Assembly (NCBI RefSeq): GCF_021869535.1
Contig: NW_026262734.1
Span: 90,959,285 to 91,023,284 of the forward strand
Direction of reading: 5' to 3'
DNA from: Mytilus californianus
Lineage: Eukaryota > Mollusca > Bivalvia > Mytilida > Mytilidae
DNA: 64,000 nt
The notes under the pieces: generated by a model
What the model was told of the DNA's origin: nothing
Seen by the model: only the letters and a program-made list of their open reading frames with translations
Database searches by the model: none
Made by a program: the position numbers and the translations under genes
Shown: in pieces, positions 39,701 to 50,130 of the stretch
Position numbering within the stretch: the first letter of the stretch is position 1
How the letters are laid out: every line of letters begins with the position of its first letter

Positions 39701-40738
39701 GTTTAAATGGATTTCTAGCTTTTCAATATGACCAAATGTCCACCCACTACCTTCACGCATGTATTTAGCCATATTTTCTTTTACCTTCTCGACCATAAAT
39801 GCTATTTCCAACTCAAGGTCTGTGGATTCGGTGATGGTGGTAAGGGTTGATCTAAAGTGGGGAATGACGTAGATATTTTCTCCGGTCGCTGGGTTTGTTT
39901 TTACCATCTCCACCTGTAGTACTAATTGCACTTTTATGGCCTTCTTTTTGGTGAGTGTATCTGAAATTGTGCTGGCGATAGTGCTTTGACTTACATTAAA
40001 AAACGTTAGCATATCATGCTGTTTCAAGGGTTCAATGGTGATTGTGCCAAATACACCTTTCAATGCATCGCGTCGGTTAACAATTTTGATTTCCTCTTCA
40101 ACGGGGGCATTTTCAATGTTCTTTTTCACCAGTTCGGTCAGGTCAGCTCTCCCTAGTCGGGAATAGTTGGTAATTCCCCGTCTTTTGGCAATGGTCTTCA
40201 GTTCCTTTTTGGTAAAAACCTCTTCGCGAGTAAATTTGTGGGCAGTATTGGTCTCAATTAACTTAACCAATTCCCCCTTGGGTTTCCTACTATATCCCTT
40301 AAGACCCTCCTTCTTTGCGATTTTTCGAAGTTCTTTCATGGTGGTTTTCACCACAATATTCCCTACAACTGGGGTATCCTCCTGCTGGCGTGGTTCTTTA
40401 CTGTGTCTCCAGCAAAGCCCATCTTTCCTTGGTTTACTCTTACAAAACTGCCCCTTCTTTCTTTTTAGTGGAGCACCACAAGTTTTGAGTTCTTCATTTT
40501 CTTTGAACTGATCCATATTCATATCAACACTATTGGATGCCATCCCTTCATGTATATCAATTTGGGGAATGCTTCCTTCTAAGGTATTTGGGGCTGGGGT
40601 ATCTCTGACGTTTTGTGTAAAAGACATATTTGTATTTACCCTAGGATTACATCCTTCTAAGGTGTTTGGGTTTTGTGCTAAACTGAAAGACATTCTTGTT
40701 TTTACCCTTAGGCTAATTGAAACGTATTGCGTTTGCAT
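36710..40738 (-). CDS. Protein-primed family B DNA polymerase
   Basis: 1,342 residues in one open frame. Exonuclease motifs: YADFEC (about 560), HNLSGYDAHLF (about 702) and YLESDVAIL (about 837). Polymerase motifs: DANNLYGWAM (about 942), NVSVFGKTMEN (about 1080) and FTDTDS (about 1178). N-terminal extras are a C87/C99/C109-x2-H112 cluster, two SAP-like helical repeats (about 123-155 and 175-207) and a C2H2-like finger (about 505-530); a CHICG...DHDH...CNL metal motif lies near 660-690. The longest frame starts in the terminal repeat (ATG 40738, preceded by ACATAAA). An ATG at 40627 (residue 38), homologous to the start of the left-end gene, is an alternative. It would replicate the element's linear DNA by protein priming. 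Confidence 0.95.
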   Translation of the reverse strand: MQTQYVSISLRVKTRMSFSLAQNPNTLEGCNPRVNTNMSFTQNVRDTPAPNTLEGSIPQIDIHEGMASNSVDMNMDQFKENEELKTCGAPLKRKKGQFCKSKPRKDGLCWRHSKEPRQQEDTPVVGNIVVKTTMKELRKIAKKEGLKGYSRKPKGELVKLIETNTAHKFTREEVFTKKELKTIAKRRGITNYSRLGRADLTELVKKNIENAPVEEEIKIVNRRDALKGVFGTITIEPLKQHDMLTFFNVSQSTIASTISDTLTKKKAIKVQLVLQVEMVKTNPATGENIYVIPHFRSTLTTITESTDLELEIAFMVEKVKENMAKYMREGSGWTFGHIEKLEIHLNKFKPLKGSSYIALPKPPAQKKAIINVQNTDQECLRWAILSALHHEEVDKNCTKRVGQYKKWADEFNFDGIEFPVSLKAIDKFERQNTDLNINVFGFDGVKKGEDEEEDLQIYPLRISKNTGSRHVDLLFLTNESKQHYCWIKSLSRLLSCQISEHGHELFFCRRCLSHFSRQDILDEHMEYCSQKDAVRIEMPEEGTHIAFHNHKKLMRVPFVIYADFECFTEKVDTCQPDPSQAYTKAYQQHRPSGFCYRVKYAHGDYKDSVIYCGEDAAKKFVQCMEQEVREIAKLYKENKPIEMTDDDKEIFEATTNCHICGGELAGDKVRDHDHLSGKYRGAAHNQCNLDFQLPRHVPIVFHNLSGYDAHLFVSELGVGEGKINCIPNTDEKYISFSKEVDGALEMRFIDSYRFLPNSLETLAGNLTKEQFGAIKKCFGDRYELMIRKGVYPYDYMDGPAKLEETQLPPKEEFFSKLYGTHISDEDYAQCKTLRDYHNLYLESDVAILEDIFEDFRNICMANYKLDPAHYFTSPGLSYDAMLKCTGVRLELLSDPDMLMMFENATRGGVAMISHRHGKANNPYMKNFDSSQPTKYLTYLDANNLYGWAMVQSLPTGDFEWVEPEEIEEILEYPDDHEYGAMVECDLEYPEKLHDAHNDYPLAPENVEINKVRKLVPHLGKREKYTLHYGNLKMYLTMGMKLTKTRRIIRFRQSPWLKHYIDLNTALRTKAKTDSEKDFFKLMNVSVFGKTMENIRKRVDVRLVNSEKQALKLVAKPNFDRRVVFTNNLAAVHMKKTKLKFDKPVYLGACILDISKTLMYDFHYGFIRKMYGDNAQLLFTDTDSLAYEIKTEDFYKDITSHVQEKFDTSSYPTEHPSGIPTGVNKKVVGMFKDECGGKVMTEFVGLRAKLYSYKMNDHTTTKRAKGVTKSVIKQNITFAEYKQCLDTQLEICKPMNIIRSRLHQIYTEEINKIALSAKDDKRHILEDGISTLAHGHYKIEKDI

Positions 40739-40819
40739 TTTATGTTTGGGGTTGGGGTTCCTATGCTGAATCTGTGCTTAAAATGGCAAGTGCCGCAGAA
40801 TCGGCCTATTGACACTACT
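40637..40819 (-). repeat. Polinton right terminal inverted repeat
   Basis: Inverted copy of 27403-27585. It holds the first 34 codons of the longest PolB frame. The flanking GACATA at 40820-40825 completes the target duplication. Confidence 0.95.
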
Positions 40820-41275
40820 GACATACATTGTCATAATGCTAATGTGGTGCAGTAGAATTGGTATCGTTAGTGATATTAAGATATATGCAACTGATATGTA
40901 CAGTTCTTATGTTTTGCTATAACACCAGTGTCCCAGGTTATGAGAGGATCGTCTGTTCACAAGCATGTGTGACCTCGCAAACTTATGTATGTGTCTGTCC
41001 CTGGTTAGGGGCTTGCAACATAGTGGTTGTTCTTGGTTCATGTTTGTGTACTTTGTTTTTATCGTACATGATATTTTATAAATTAAGCCCTTAGTTTTTT
41101 GCGTTTGAATTATTTCAAATTGTTCATGTCGGGGCCTTTAATAGCTGACGATGCAGTATGGAATTTTCTGTTTGAAGGCCATACGATGACCAATACCAGC
41201 TTTAATCTTCGTCCTTAAAACTCTGGAGGATAGTTGTCTCATTGCAATCATTCCATATCTCCTTATTTTTGTACA
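40820..41275 (+). repeat. Right half of the dispersed repeat interrupted by the Polinton
   Basis: Begins with target duplication GACATA and continues CATTGTCATAATG and GTGCAGTAGAATTGGTA as in 22309 onward, through GTTCACAAGCATGT and a 3' part (GGGGCCTTTAATAGCTGA, GAGGATAGTTGTCTCATT) shared with 52065-52200. Confidence 0.88.
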
Positions 41276-42536
41276 ATAATCATTTGTCCTTTCTTTGTTT
41301 CAAATGTGGAATTAAATTTTCCTCTAAAAACACGCATCAACTCAGATAAATATTTGCCTTTTATTGCTACGAAAGATTGTTTTCCGCCAACTTTTGTCTC
41401 CAGTTGATTCCAGTATTAAGTAGCAACAAGAGGGTAAATAATGATCACACCAAATTAATTTTTAGTTTTTTGGGCTCTTTGCTTTGAAAAAGTGTAGCGA
41501 GAGAGCGAAATTATTTCAATTGTTTTTTTTCCCGAAATTTGATTTTTGGCAGGCGAAAGAATTTTTCACTTGATATTATTTTTGAAATAATTTTTGATTA
41601 AAATCTATGAAAAGAATTTTAAGCAAGCGAGCGATTAGAAAATTACATAGTTTTGGTGCTTGATATTTGATATATTTCATATACTAGTTCTTATATTAAC
41701 CTATTGTGCTTCTCAATTTGTTCTCTTGAAACCCAGTTTAATCTTTTGAAAATATTTCCAAGTATTAAATGGTTAACTTGTAGCATAACCTACAACTTTG
41801 TGTAGTCTGATCAAATAAATATGATCCTGATGAACATGAAAAAAGTGCAACAGCTATGAACAGGCATGCATCCATGTTTATTGTAAGTTATAATTGATGA
41901 ATTGTATGTAGTTTTAAATGAACGTATGCAAAGCATAAATGCATGTATAAAGCTTGTATATGCAACCATAAATATTTGTGTATTTAACAAGCTGACAATT
42001 GATAAAGGACTGTCCTTCAAAAACCATTCGAATGAACCAGTCAAATGCTATATACTAATTAAACAAATGGAACATTTCAAAACATTCCACTATATAAAAG
42101 TCATTGCTTTCCTGTAAAATTTAATGACAATCAAATTGATATATCTGTGCATGTGGATATTGCTCTGTGATGATGCCCATACCGTTAACTAGTTGCAAAC
42201 TTCAACAAATTTTGTATCCGGTTGAAGGTTGTCTCATTGACAATCATACAAATTCTTATTTTTAGAAGATTTTCTAAATTGTAAAGATGGATCAATGTGT
42301 TAAATTCAATTAACTCATAAACATTCTTGTCAAATTCAAAACAAATTCCGTGGTTTTAACGTGTATACATAATTGTCAGCTGAAGCCAGGCTCTGGGTGC
42401 GAGGTTTTCGTGCTGTGTTGAAGATCCATTGTGGCATTAGGCTGATTTCTGCTATTTGGTTGGGTTGCTGTCTGTTTTACACATTCCCTATTTCTATTCT
42501 CAAATTTTTTTAAATATAACTTTGTAATGATACCTG
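41276..42536. other. Unannotated spacer
   Basis: AT-rich DNA. Frames at 41811-42117 on both strands are mutual shadows. About 42375-42500 (GCTGAAGCCAGGCTCTGGGTGC, then TTACACATTCCCTATTTCTATTCTC) is a diverged copy of the mussel repeat end seen at 9460-9595. Confidence 0.5.
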
Positions 42537-42648
42537 TCAGAGATTAGTCTGACGTCCAACGGCTGTTTTGCCAGACCAGCTGGAACCGTGGGACGGGGAC
42601 AGTTTGTCTGGCAAAATAGCCGTTGGACGTCAGAGTAATCTCGGACTA
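42537..42648. repeat. Palindrome with 29-bp core arms
   Basis: Arms 42548-42576 and 42606-42634 are complementary at 28 of 29 positions, and the pairing continues imperfectly outward (AGATTA/TAATCT). The 29-bp loop is GC-rich (GGAACCGTGGGACGGGGAC). Third member of the snap-back class seen at 16151 and 22031. Confidence 0.88.
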
Positions 42649-42984
42649 TAATGATACTAGCAAATATAATAAAAGATAAAAAAAAATCATGTTTTTATTC
42701 GTATGCATGTTATATTGTCACAATTTAAATCTTTCAATTCTGTGGCGTCGTTGCTTTGTCATTTGATCTTGATAGGTATACAGTAAATCATTCAAAGATA
42801 TTCCTACACTGTGCGTGAGTCAACTAACTCACTAAAGTGGGTCTCCCCTTACACTGAAAGTTTTAGCTGGTTCTTGGTGAAATAATCCGGTGGTAGTAGA
42901 TTCCAATCTTTAACTGTGTTTTGTGTGAAGCAGGATTTTAATTTGTCTGGTTTAGTTTTCAGTCTCAGGAAATGTTGACCATAA

Positions 42985-43200
42985 TAGGTATAAGAAGATG
43001 TGATATGAGTGCCAATGAGACAACTCTCCATCCAAGTCTCAATTTGTAAAAGTAAACCATTATATGTCAAAGTACGGTCTTTAACACGGAGCCTTGGCTC
43101 ACACCGAACAGCAAGCTATAAAGGGCCCCAGAAATGACTAGTGTAAAACCATTTAAACAGAAAAACCAACGGTCTAATCTATATAAAGAAACGAGAAACT
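42985..43200 (+). repeat. Mussel dispersed repeat (CCAATGAGACAACTCTCCAT type)
   Basis: Contains TGAGTGCCAATGAGACAACT, AGTAAACCATTATATGTC, CACGGAGCCTTGGCTCACAC and CGGTCTAATCTATATAAA in the order I know from mussel repetitive DNA. A fragment of the same repeat is at about 10860-10950. Confidence 0.75.
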
Positions 43201-44425
43201 AGAAACACTTATGAACCACATGCATGTTCTTGTTGTCCTAGATGGTTTTGTTCAGTTGATCAGATGGTAAATTGGCTTCGCCGTGTATGCCATTGCAGAA
43301 GAGGATATTATCTGTTTTGGGTTGGACGATCTTTTAGGGATGGTAGTTGCAGCTGGTCTAAAAATTGCTGTCATATTGCCTGGTCGTAATTGTAGTTTTA
43401 TGTTATGAACGTTTGTGGTCTTGGACGGAGCACTTCCAACAATTCGGTAAACGAATTGCCCAAATCATATTTTAGAGATATACTCGTTTCTGACGTTAGT
43501 AATGTTTATCATACTAAATATGGCTATAATATTGTAACACCAACGTTGTGATGTTAGATCTAGATCGTTTTTATGTCAATTTCACAACCGATTTCAATTT
43601 TTTTTTCATATAAATTTAGAGACGGACGCGCGAGGCTTCGTACCGGACGCGGTTTTTTTTTTTTTTTTAAGTACTTTTTTCTGGTCGACCCTTCACGACA
43701 CGCGGGGAATCCAACGAACGAGGTATTAATTTGGGGTGGCCTTAGTTACCACGTGTACAAGTGTTCACATTTTCAATTAAAGTACAAAGAATAAATTGTT
43801 GAAATTAATGAAAAACAGAGTTAGGTACAACTGAACAGTGCTCACTCACAAAATAAATAAACACAAAAGACAATCAGAACTCTGTTAACAAGACTTTAAA
43901 AACTATGAGTATGCAGGCTTATTGCGTTTCCTGTTATATACAAGAAATCCAAAAGTTCAATATATTTATGATAAACGTACGATTCTGTGTGTATAGAAGT
44001 GGTAAATAAAATAAAAGGCAGTTGACTGTTGTTGGTAACGCGATTAGTTCAGCAAATCCAGTTTGCAAAATGACAGATTTTGAAGATTTATTTTTTTGCA
44101 GTCTTTTTCAGATATTCATTCTGAATTATTTCTTTAGTTAAATTGTGAAAAAATTTCATCAGAGACGATACAAACTGTTCTTTACAAACGAAACTGAAAT
44201 TATTGGTAAATGGAAACATAGCGAAATATTAAAGTTCAAACGTACCATGAATACTAAATATGTTGATGAATCGTTTTTATGTCTTTAAGAAATGAGCAAA
44301 GATGTCGATGGTTTAGAGCAAAACTACAGTAGATGATGTAACAAGTTTTCTTTTTAAACTTGCTTTAAAAACCTTTCGTGTTCATGTCAATATGTCCAAA
44401 TATGAGAATAATAATAATAATAACA
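43201..44425. other. Unannotated spacer
   Basis: No gene or repeat family recognised. A poly-T run lies at about 43653-43668. The 73-codon frame at 43573-43794 crosses it and is not convincing. Confidence 0.4.
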
Positions 44426-44429
44426 AATA

Positions 44430-45300
44430 TATATCAATTGCTTTAAAAAAGCAAATGTGAACGGTTTTTCCCCTTTGAAACTGAAACATGATTGATTGCT
44501 ATATTTGTTTGTTTGTTTGTTTGTTTCTTAATTTTAATTTTTGTTTGTTTGTTTGTTTGTTTTATTTGTTCAATAATGTCTTAACGTCTTCCTGTCAATT
44601 GTTCACATTGCAAGGATAAAAAAAGAAAAAAACACACGAGTAAAAGAAAAAAACAAGTTTAATGACTCTCCCCTTAAATAAAAAGAGGGGCGGGACCCAA
44701 GTTCTCATTTTCATACAAGGGTCCACATTCTTGTATTGGTTAAGTTTCTATATTTAGTTTGGAAAGTTTTTATTCTATTTCACGTCCCGTGCGTGTCTCT
44801 CGAGCCAAATTGTGGTGTCACGAGGCTTGTTCATAAAAGCGAAAACTAAGCATATTTATGCAAGTCGACGTAATTACACATAACATTATTATTTTGTTAC
44901 TGTATGTAATTGGTGTTTGATTGGAGTTCACGAGCAGGGCATGCTTTTGGTTTATTTTATCTTGTGTACTTTTAAAACACGTTTATCGATTATTTTCATT
45001 CAAAGTACATATTGCAGTAGCAGTTTGTAACACAGATTTGTATTTTAATCTAGGAACAGACATTTTATTGTAGGATTTCACTGATGTTAACGGAGCTCGA
45101 AAGCGATTTTTACAGCATTGAAATTTGTTTTGTCTACGAAAATTCTTGGAAGGTAGCTGCACAACGATTTGATTGAATACATGTATACCCTGGTGGCTGC
45201 AAAGTTTGGGATCAATTGGACAAGTAGTTTCAGTGAAGTAGAGCACACAAGAATTTGGTCCATGTATTCAGAGAAGAATTGTTAATCATTGATATTTGTT
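44430..45300 (+). repeat. Repeat block, inverted at 58700-59440
   Basis: Starts with the hairpin CAATTGCTTTAAAAAAGCAA and AACGGTTTTTCCCC, then a TTTG microsatellite (44505-44565). Next come TATATTTAGTTTGGAAAGTTT, CACGTCCCGTGCGTG, AAATTGTGGTGTCACGAGGC and ACAGATTTGTATTTTAATCT. All recur as reverse complements at 58700-59440. The last part also recurs at about 46760-46860. Confidence 0.8.
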
Positions 45301-46095
45301 CCCGCTACGATAAATCTTGGGAGGTTGCTGCCCAACGTTGTTATATGAAGATGTTTAATAGAGCAAGGACCTCAAATCAGATGACTCTCCGTCCCCACTA
45401 TGTATGGAAATGAGTTCTATCCAATACAGCTTATTTTGAGTATTGGAGGGGAGGAAACTCCCTTCAAATGTCATCGCATGCTTTTAACTAAAATATGTAT
45501 GTTACGACATGTCGCAAATATCAGTTTAGTAAAAATATTTTGTCGATATTTTATACGATTTCTTAAAAGAAGCAATATTAAGTCAAATCCAAATTTAGAA
45601 TCTGATCTTTACCTTTGACCTTGACCCCGTTTTCTTTTTGGTGGACCAAGAACCTCAATTCAAAAGACACTAGGTCTCTGTCACTTATGGGGTACTACTT
45701 ACAGTTACATTTCACTTGTTTTAAATACAGAAGGGGGAATAACTCTCATAAAGAGTCTCCGGACTGCTGCGGTCAAAATTATTCTTCAGATCCTGAGGAT
45801 ATAACGAGCAAATTGGTGAAATAATTTTGTCGTAATCTTTTATGGTTGCGAAGGAGATTCGCACACAAGAAAAACAGTGTTTGGGGAAATAACTCTTACA
45901 ATAAAAAGCGTTCAGTTAAACAAGGTCAGTTTCAAAATAGAAATATCTGTTCGATATCATATGCAAAAGATCTAAGCGACATCTTGCGAAACCGCTATAC
46001 ACCGTATAATAAAAATGTGGCGGAAGAAGAAAAAATACTTATAAATATAAATCAATTGTTGTAAAATCAATTGTAAACGGTCTTTCCCCCGAAAA
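45301..46095 (+). repeat. Old repeat-family unit, plus orientation
   Basis: Carries the family landmarks CCTTTGACCTTGACCCC (about 45610), CTCATAAAGAGTCTCCGGA, CCTGAGGATATAACGAGCAA, GTTGCGAAGG and a terminal ATCAATTGTAAACGGTCTTTCC. Small frames are unit by-products. GATTGAT/TTGGTTGG microsatellites follow to about 46265. Confidence 0.75.
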
Positions 46096-46265
46096 ATGAT
46101 TGATTGGCTGATTTATTATTGATTGATTAGTTGGTTGGTTGGTTGACTGATCGACTAATTAAACACATGGGATAGGGTCTCGTGAAACAAGCGAAAAAGA
46201 AACAAATGAGATATTGGACTCCGTATTAAACTCATGGGAACGATGCATTGATTGATTGATTGATT

Positions 46266-47435
46266 GAATGCATGGCACACTCTCTATGCGAGGTATCGGA
46301 CTTAACGTCCATATTCTGACCGAACGTGGCTGCGTATTAATACATCCTGGATAGCCAAACGGACGGCCTTGGTGTCCTAATGAAAAAAAAATCCTTACAT
46401 CTTCCTTTTATAAATTTTCTCTATTTTCTACGGCAACTCAGACTTCAAGTTTTTTTTTATATTTGTTGTGTGTGTATTTTGTTTGAATTTGTAGGAAAAC
46501 TTAGTAACATTTTGTCTTGACAGTTTTATATTTGGATATGGACTTATTCTAAAATTCGGTCTGCGCGCGCGGTGGTGTTTGTAAAGCTACGTGATGCTCA
46601 AATATGTTTATCTGGAGTTTTAATATCTTTTCAGGGGAGACCGTTGAACAGAGCACATGTGTTTTGATAAGAATAACACGATAATTATTGATTTTATTTT
46701 TACAGGTCATTGATAACGGATCATGCATGCATTTTTCATACAAAACTTTTACGGGAGAACAGATTTGTATTTTAATGCATGTTTAGAAATTTGATTGTAG
46801 GATTTCAGTAAAATTTACGAACTTCGGAGCGATTTCTACGTCATTGGTTTTAACTTCTCAATCCAGGACAGGCCGTCAAGCGGACCGCACGTATATTTAT
46901 AGTGCTAACGGATACATATATTTTATCGATTCATTTTACAGGTAAAATATCGTCTAATCGCTGATCACGAGTCTTCATTCAGTGTATGCACACAAAAATA
47001 ATGCTGTTGTTGTAGTAATTTAACAAAACGTTTATCGGTTAATTTAAAAAAAATACATGAATTGGAGCAGATTTTGTTAAGGATGGATTTCTATTTCAGA
47101 AATTTGTTTTCATAAATAAAGGAAACAGTAGTATACCGGTGTTCAAAAGTCATAAATCGATAGAGAGAAAACAAATCCGGGTTACAAACTAAATCCGAGG
47201 GAAACACATCAACTTTAAGAGGAAAACAAAATCATTAGAAGGATTAGCATTTTACAGTAAGATGTACGGAACTGACTTGGCGATTTTCATTTCATAGAAA
47301 TGGGATAACGAAAAAAATCAGTTGGAAAAAAAGGGGGGAGTGTAGTAGTAGACTTTGGTTGATAATTGAGATAAGATACATTAACAAATTGATAGCTGCA
47401 AAGTTTGAAGTTTCAATTAGTAATTTGTTGATTTG
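46266..47435. repeat. Spacer with diverged copy of the 44430/58700 block
   Basis: About 46760-46860 (AGATTTGTATTTTAATGCAT, TTGTAGGATTTCAGTAAAAT, GAGCGATTTCTACGTCATTG) matches 45035-45120 and the complement of 58865-58960. I see nothing else in the stretch. Confidence 0.55.
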
Positions 47436-48030
47436 ACAATTTCAGGGGCATTGACCCCGCAATAAAATAACGCGCACCATTTTGACAAAAAAAATTCCAG
47501 TTATGACATGTCGCGACAAACATTATGGTTAATCTGTTTTGTCGATATCCATAGCTCTTTTTAGGAAAAGGCGATATGAACTTAATGTAGAAAATAAGAA
47601 CATGGTCTTGACCTTTGACCTTGACCTGATCTTCTTTTTATTTTTACCAAGGACCTCAAATCAAAAGAACCTAGGTGAAATAACTCTCATATGGAGTCTC
47701 AGTGTAGCTTCGGTCCAAGTGATCATCCTAATCCTGAAGATATAACGAGTAATTTGGCAAAACAAATTTGTCGTGATCTTTTATGGTTGCGAAGGAGTAG
47801 AGGCCACAAGAAAAACAGTGTTTAGGAAGAAACATCTTTCAAGAAAAGGTGTTCGGTTAAACAGGGTAAGTTTCAAAAGCGTATAAACTGTTCGATATCA
47901 TATACCAAATATCTAAGCGATATCTTGTGAAATAATAATACTGCGGAAGAACAAAAATTAGGCGGAAGAACAAAAATTAATAATTAAAAACCAATTGTTC
48001 AGAGAACAATTGAAGGTCTTTCCAACCGAA
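47436..48030 (+). repeat. Old repeat-family unit, plus orientation
   Basis: Landmarks: TTGACCTTTGACCTTGACCT (about 47610), CCTGAAGATATAACGAGTAA, GGTTGCGAAGGAGTAG and the terminal signature CCAATTGTTCAGAGAACAAT followed by TGAAGGTCTTTCC. Confidence 0.82.
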
Positions 48031-49150
48031 ACGATACATTTTGATATGAAAATCTTAATATCTGTTTTAAAATGTCAATTTCAGTGTCAAATGATAGCTT
48101 ATTGTACGCTGAATTCAAAAATATATGGTTTCTATCCACTTTTGTTTGAAATCTGGGAATAAATTTGTTACTTCCAGTTTGAAAAATGTCTCTTCCGTTA
48201 TTATTTGATAGTTTACTTGATACTGATTCCTAAAATATATGGTTCTAAAAAGCTTCTTCTGGTTTGCACAAGTTTACTTCCGGTTGGCCTTTTCAAGGTC
48301 ATATGGCTTGCAACCTAATGCACAGTCTTATGGCGTTATCATTTATACATAATAAGTTAAAGCAAAAGTCAAAATCTAGAACGCCATATTTACCTATGAC
48401 CTTGACCTAAATTTCAAGGTCATAAACCAAGGACCTCATATCAAAAGACCCTAGGACTTTATTATATATGGTTAATGAGTTATATAATCATACGTGTAAT
48501 ATTAAATATAAGAGGGAAAAAAACTCCCATTAAATGTCAACTTACCCTTTCAACCAAAATGTATGTGTTACGCAATGTTGCATCTAACAATTTAATAAAA
48601 AAAATGTTGTCAATATCTTATATGGTTTTTTAAAAGAAGTGAAAAGAAGCCAAAATCAAAATTTTGAATATGACCTCGACTTTTGACATTGACCTGATTG
48701 TCTTATTTTGGACCAATAACCTCAAATCCAAACACAATAGGTCTCTTTCACTTATGGATTACCATTTTCAAATGTATGTCACTTACATAAAATGCATAAG
48801 GGGAAATAAGTCTCATATGGGGTCTCCGGAACGCTTCGGTCAAAACCATACTAAACATTTCGAAGATTTAGCGAGCAGTTTTGTAAAATAAATTTGTCAG
48901 ATTCTTTTACAGTTGCGAAGGATTAGTGGCAACAGGAAAAAACAATGTTTGGGAAGATAACTCCTACAAGAAAAAGTGTTCGGTTAACCAGGGTCAGTTT
49001 CAAAAGCGTATAAACTGTTCAATATCATATACCAAATATCAGAGCGACATCTTGTGAAACAATAATACTGCGCAAGAAAAAAAATTAGGCGGAAGAAAAA
49101 AATAATAATCAGAACAGAAGCAATAGGTTTTTCCACGGAAAATTGGAAAG
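48031..49150 (+). repeat. Old repeat-family unit, plus orientation
   Basis: Includes CTTCCGGTTGGCC (about 48280), TATGACCTTGACCTAAATTTC then AAGGTCA (about 48395), CGACTTTTGACATTGACCTG (about 48675), GTTGCGAAGGATTAG and a terminal GGTTTTTCCACGGAAAATTG before GGAAAGACCTAAT. Frames such as 48664-48891 are by-products. Confidence 0.8.
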
Positions 49151-49419
49151 ACCTAATAATAAGGACTCACTCTGGCTAAATAAAGATTGTATTTAAAGTA
49201 GACAAACATATAGAAAATCACTCAGGTGATATTAGCACTATATCTCTGATGTATTTAAGCAATGATTAAGAAATAGAGATAAACATTATAAGAAAACTGT
49301 GACTGATAGCATTCGACTCTTGATCAATGATTTTAAAAAAAATATGAAAACGCTTATAAGCGAATCCGCCAGTGAGATTTGGAAACCTTTGAACGTGCAA
49401 AAAAGAGAGTGTATGTAGA

Positions 49420-49870
49420 ATGAGATCGATTTATAATTTTATTTTATTTTCTTAAGGATATGAAGCAAACTCAGAACCTTATTTCAATATTATTCTTAAT
49501 AATAAAATGATTTCTTGAAAAATAGTATTACAAGAAACGAAGTTATCAAAGCTATTAATAATGTAAAAAAAAAATAGCAAATGTATTGAGTGATGTATGT
49601 GTGTATCTTTTTAAATTTATGTTTGTTATCGGTATTTTACCCGAGGTGTAGTTTATAGATAAGGTAATCCCAGTGTTAAAAAAAAACCAGTAAGGTAGTA
49701 AATCATTGCCGAAGAATTACACACTTTATCTTTACTATTATATTTACTTTTATATTGATTGCATAGCTAAGTGATTATATAGAAAAACTTTTAATACTTC
49801 ACGAAAATCATGCTGGTTTAAGCCGCGTATATATCACGAATGATCATATATGATCGTTGAACGCATTATT
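49420..49870 (+). pseudogene. Second decayed non-LTR reverse transcriptase
   Basis: In shifting frames the translation gives GILPEV (about 49630), DKVIPVLKKNQ (about 49655) and ENHAGLSRVYITNDHI (about 49803-49850), matching the palm region and the NQAGFR..YST.DH-type block of RTE/Jockey-like reverse transcriptases. Frames are broken repeatedly. The 270 bp before it show nothing else. Confidence 0.6.
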
Positions 49871-49879
49871 ACAACTATT

Positions 49880-50130
49880 GAAAAAGAGAGGCCAAAGATA
49901 CCAAAGGCACAATTAAACTCATAAGTTGAAAATAAACTACCCATGACAAAAAGAGAAAAGGACCAAAAATACAAACTACAGTATACAAAATACAGCATAA
50001 CATACGAAACTAAAGACTGAGCTATACGAATCCGCCCCTTTTTTATTCAAAAAAGGAGGGTCGATCTCAGGTGCCTTGGAAGTGTAAGCAGATTCTTCTC
50101 CACATATGGCACTGGCGTGTTACCGCTGTA
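49880..50130 (+). repeat. Mussel dispersed repeat (AAAGAGAGGCCAAAGATACC type)
   Basis: Contains AGATACCAAAGGCACAATTA, ACTCATAAGTTGAAAATAAAC and CATACGAAACTAAAGACTGAG in the order of a very common mussel interspersed repeat. Confidence 0.7.

Larger units (their letters stand above)
27403..40819. mobile_element. Complete Maverick/Polinton (adintovirus-like) element
   Basis: A 13,417-bp element bounded by 183-bp inverted repeats starting AGTAGTGTCAATAGG and by identical 6-bp target duplications GACATA (27397-27402 and 40820-40825). Six-bp duplications and 5'-AG ends are typical of Polintons. It encodes the diagnostic set: protein-primed PolB, rve integrase with chromodomain, FtsK/HerA-type packaging ATPase, adenain-type protease, double jelly-roll major capsid and penton-like minor capsid. 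GC content is clearly higher than the flanks and changes at the terminal repeats. It is compact compared with the usual 15-20 kb. Only one gene, at the left end, has an obvious nonsense codon, so the copy looks young. Confidence 0.97.

Noticed and set aside
36710-40738. Host nuclear DNA polymerase gene
   Set aside because: Intronless, with protein-primed PolB motifs and located between Polinton terminal repeats.
44505-44565. TTTG microsatellite as a functional element
   Set aside because: Simple repeat; its counterpart at 59317 lies in the inverted copy of the same block and differs in length.
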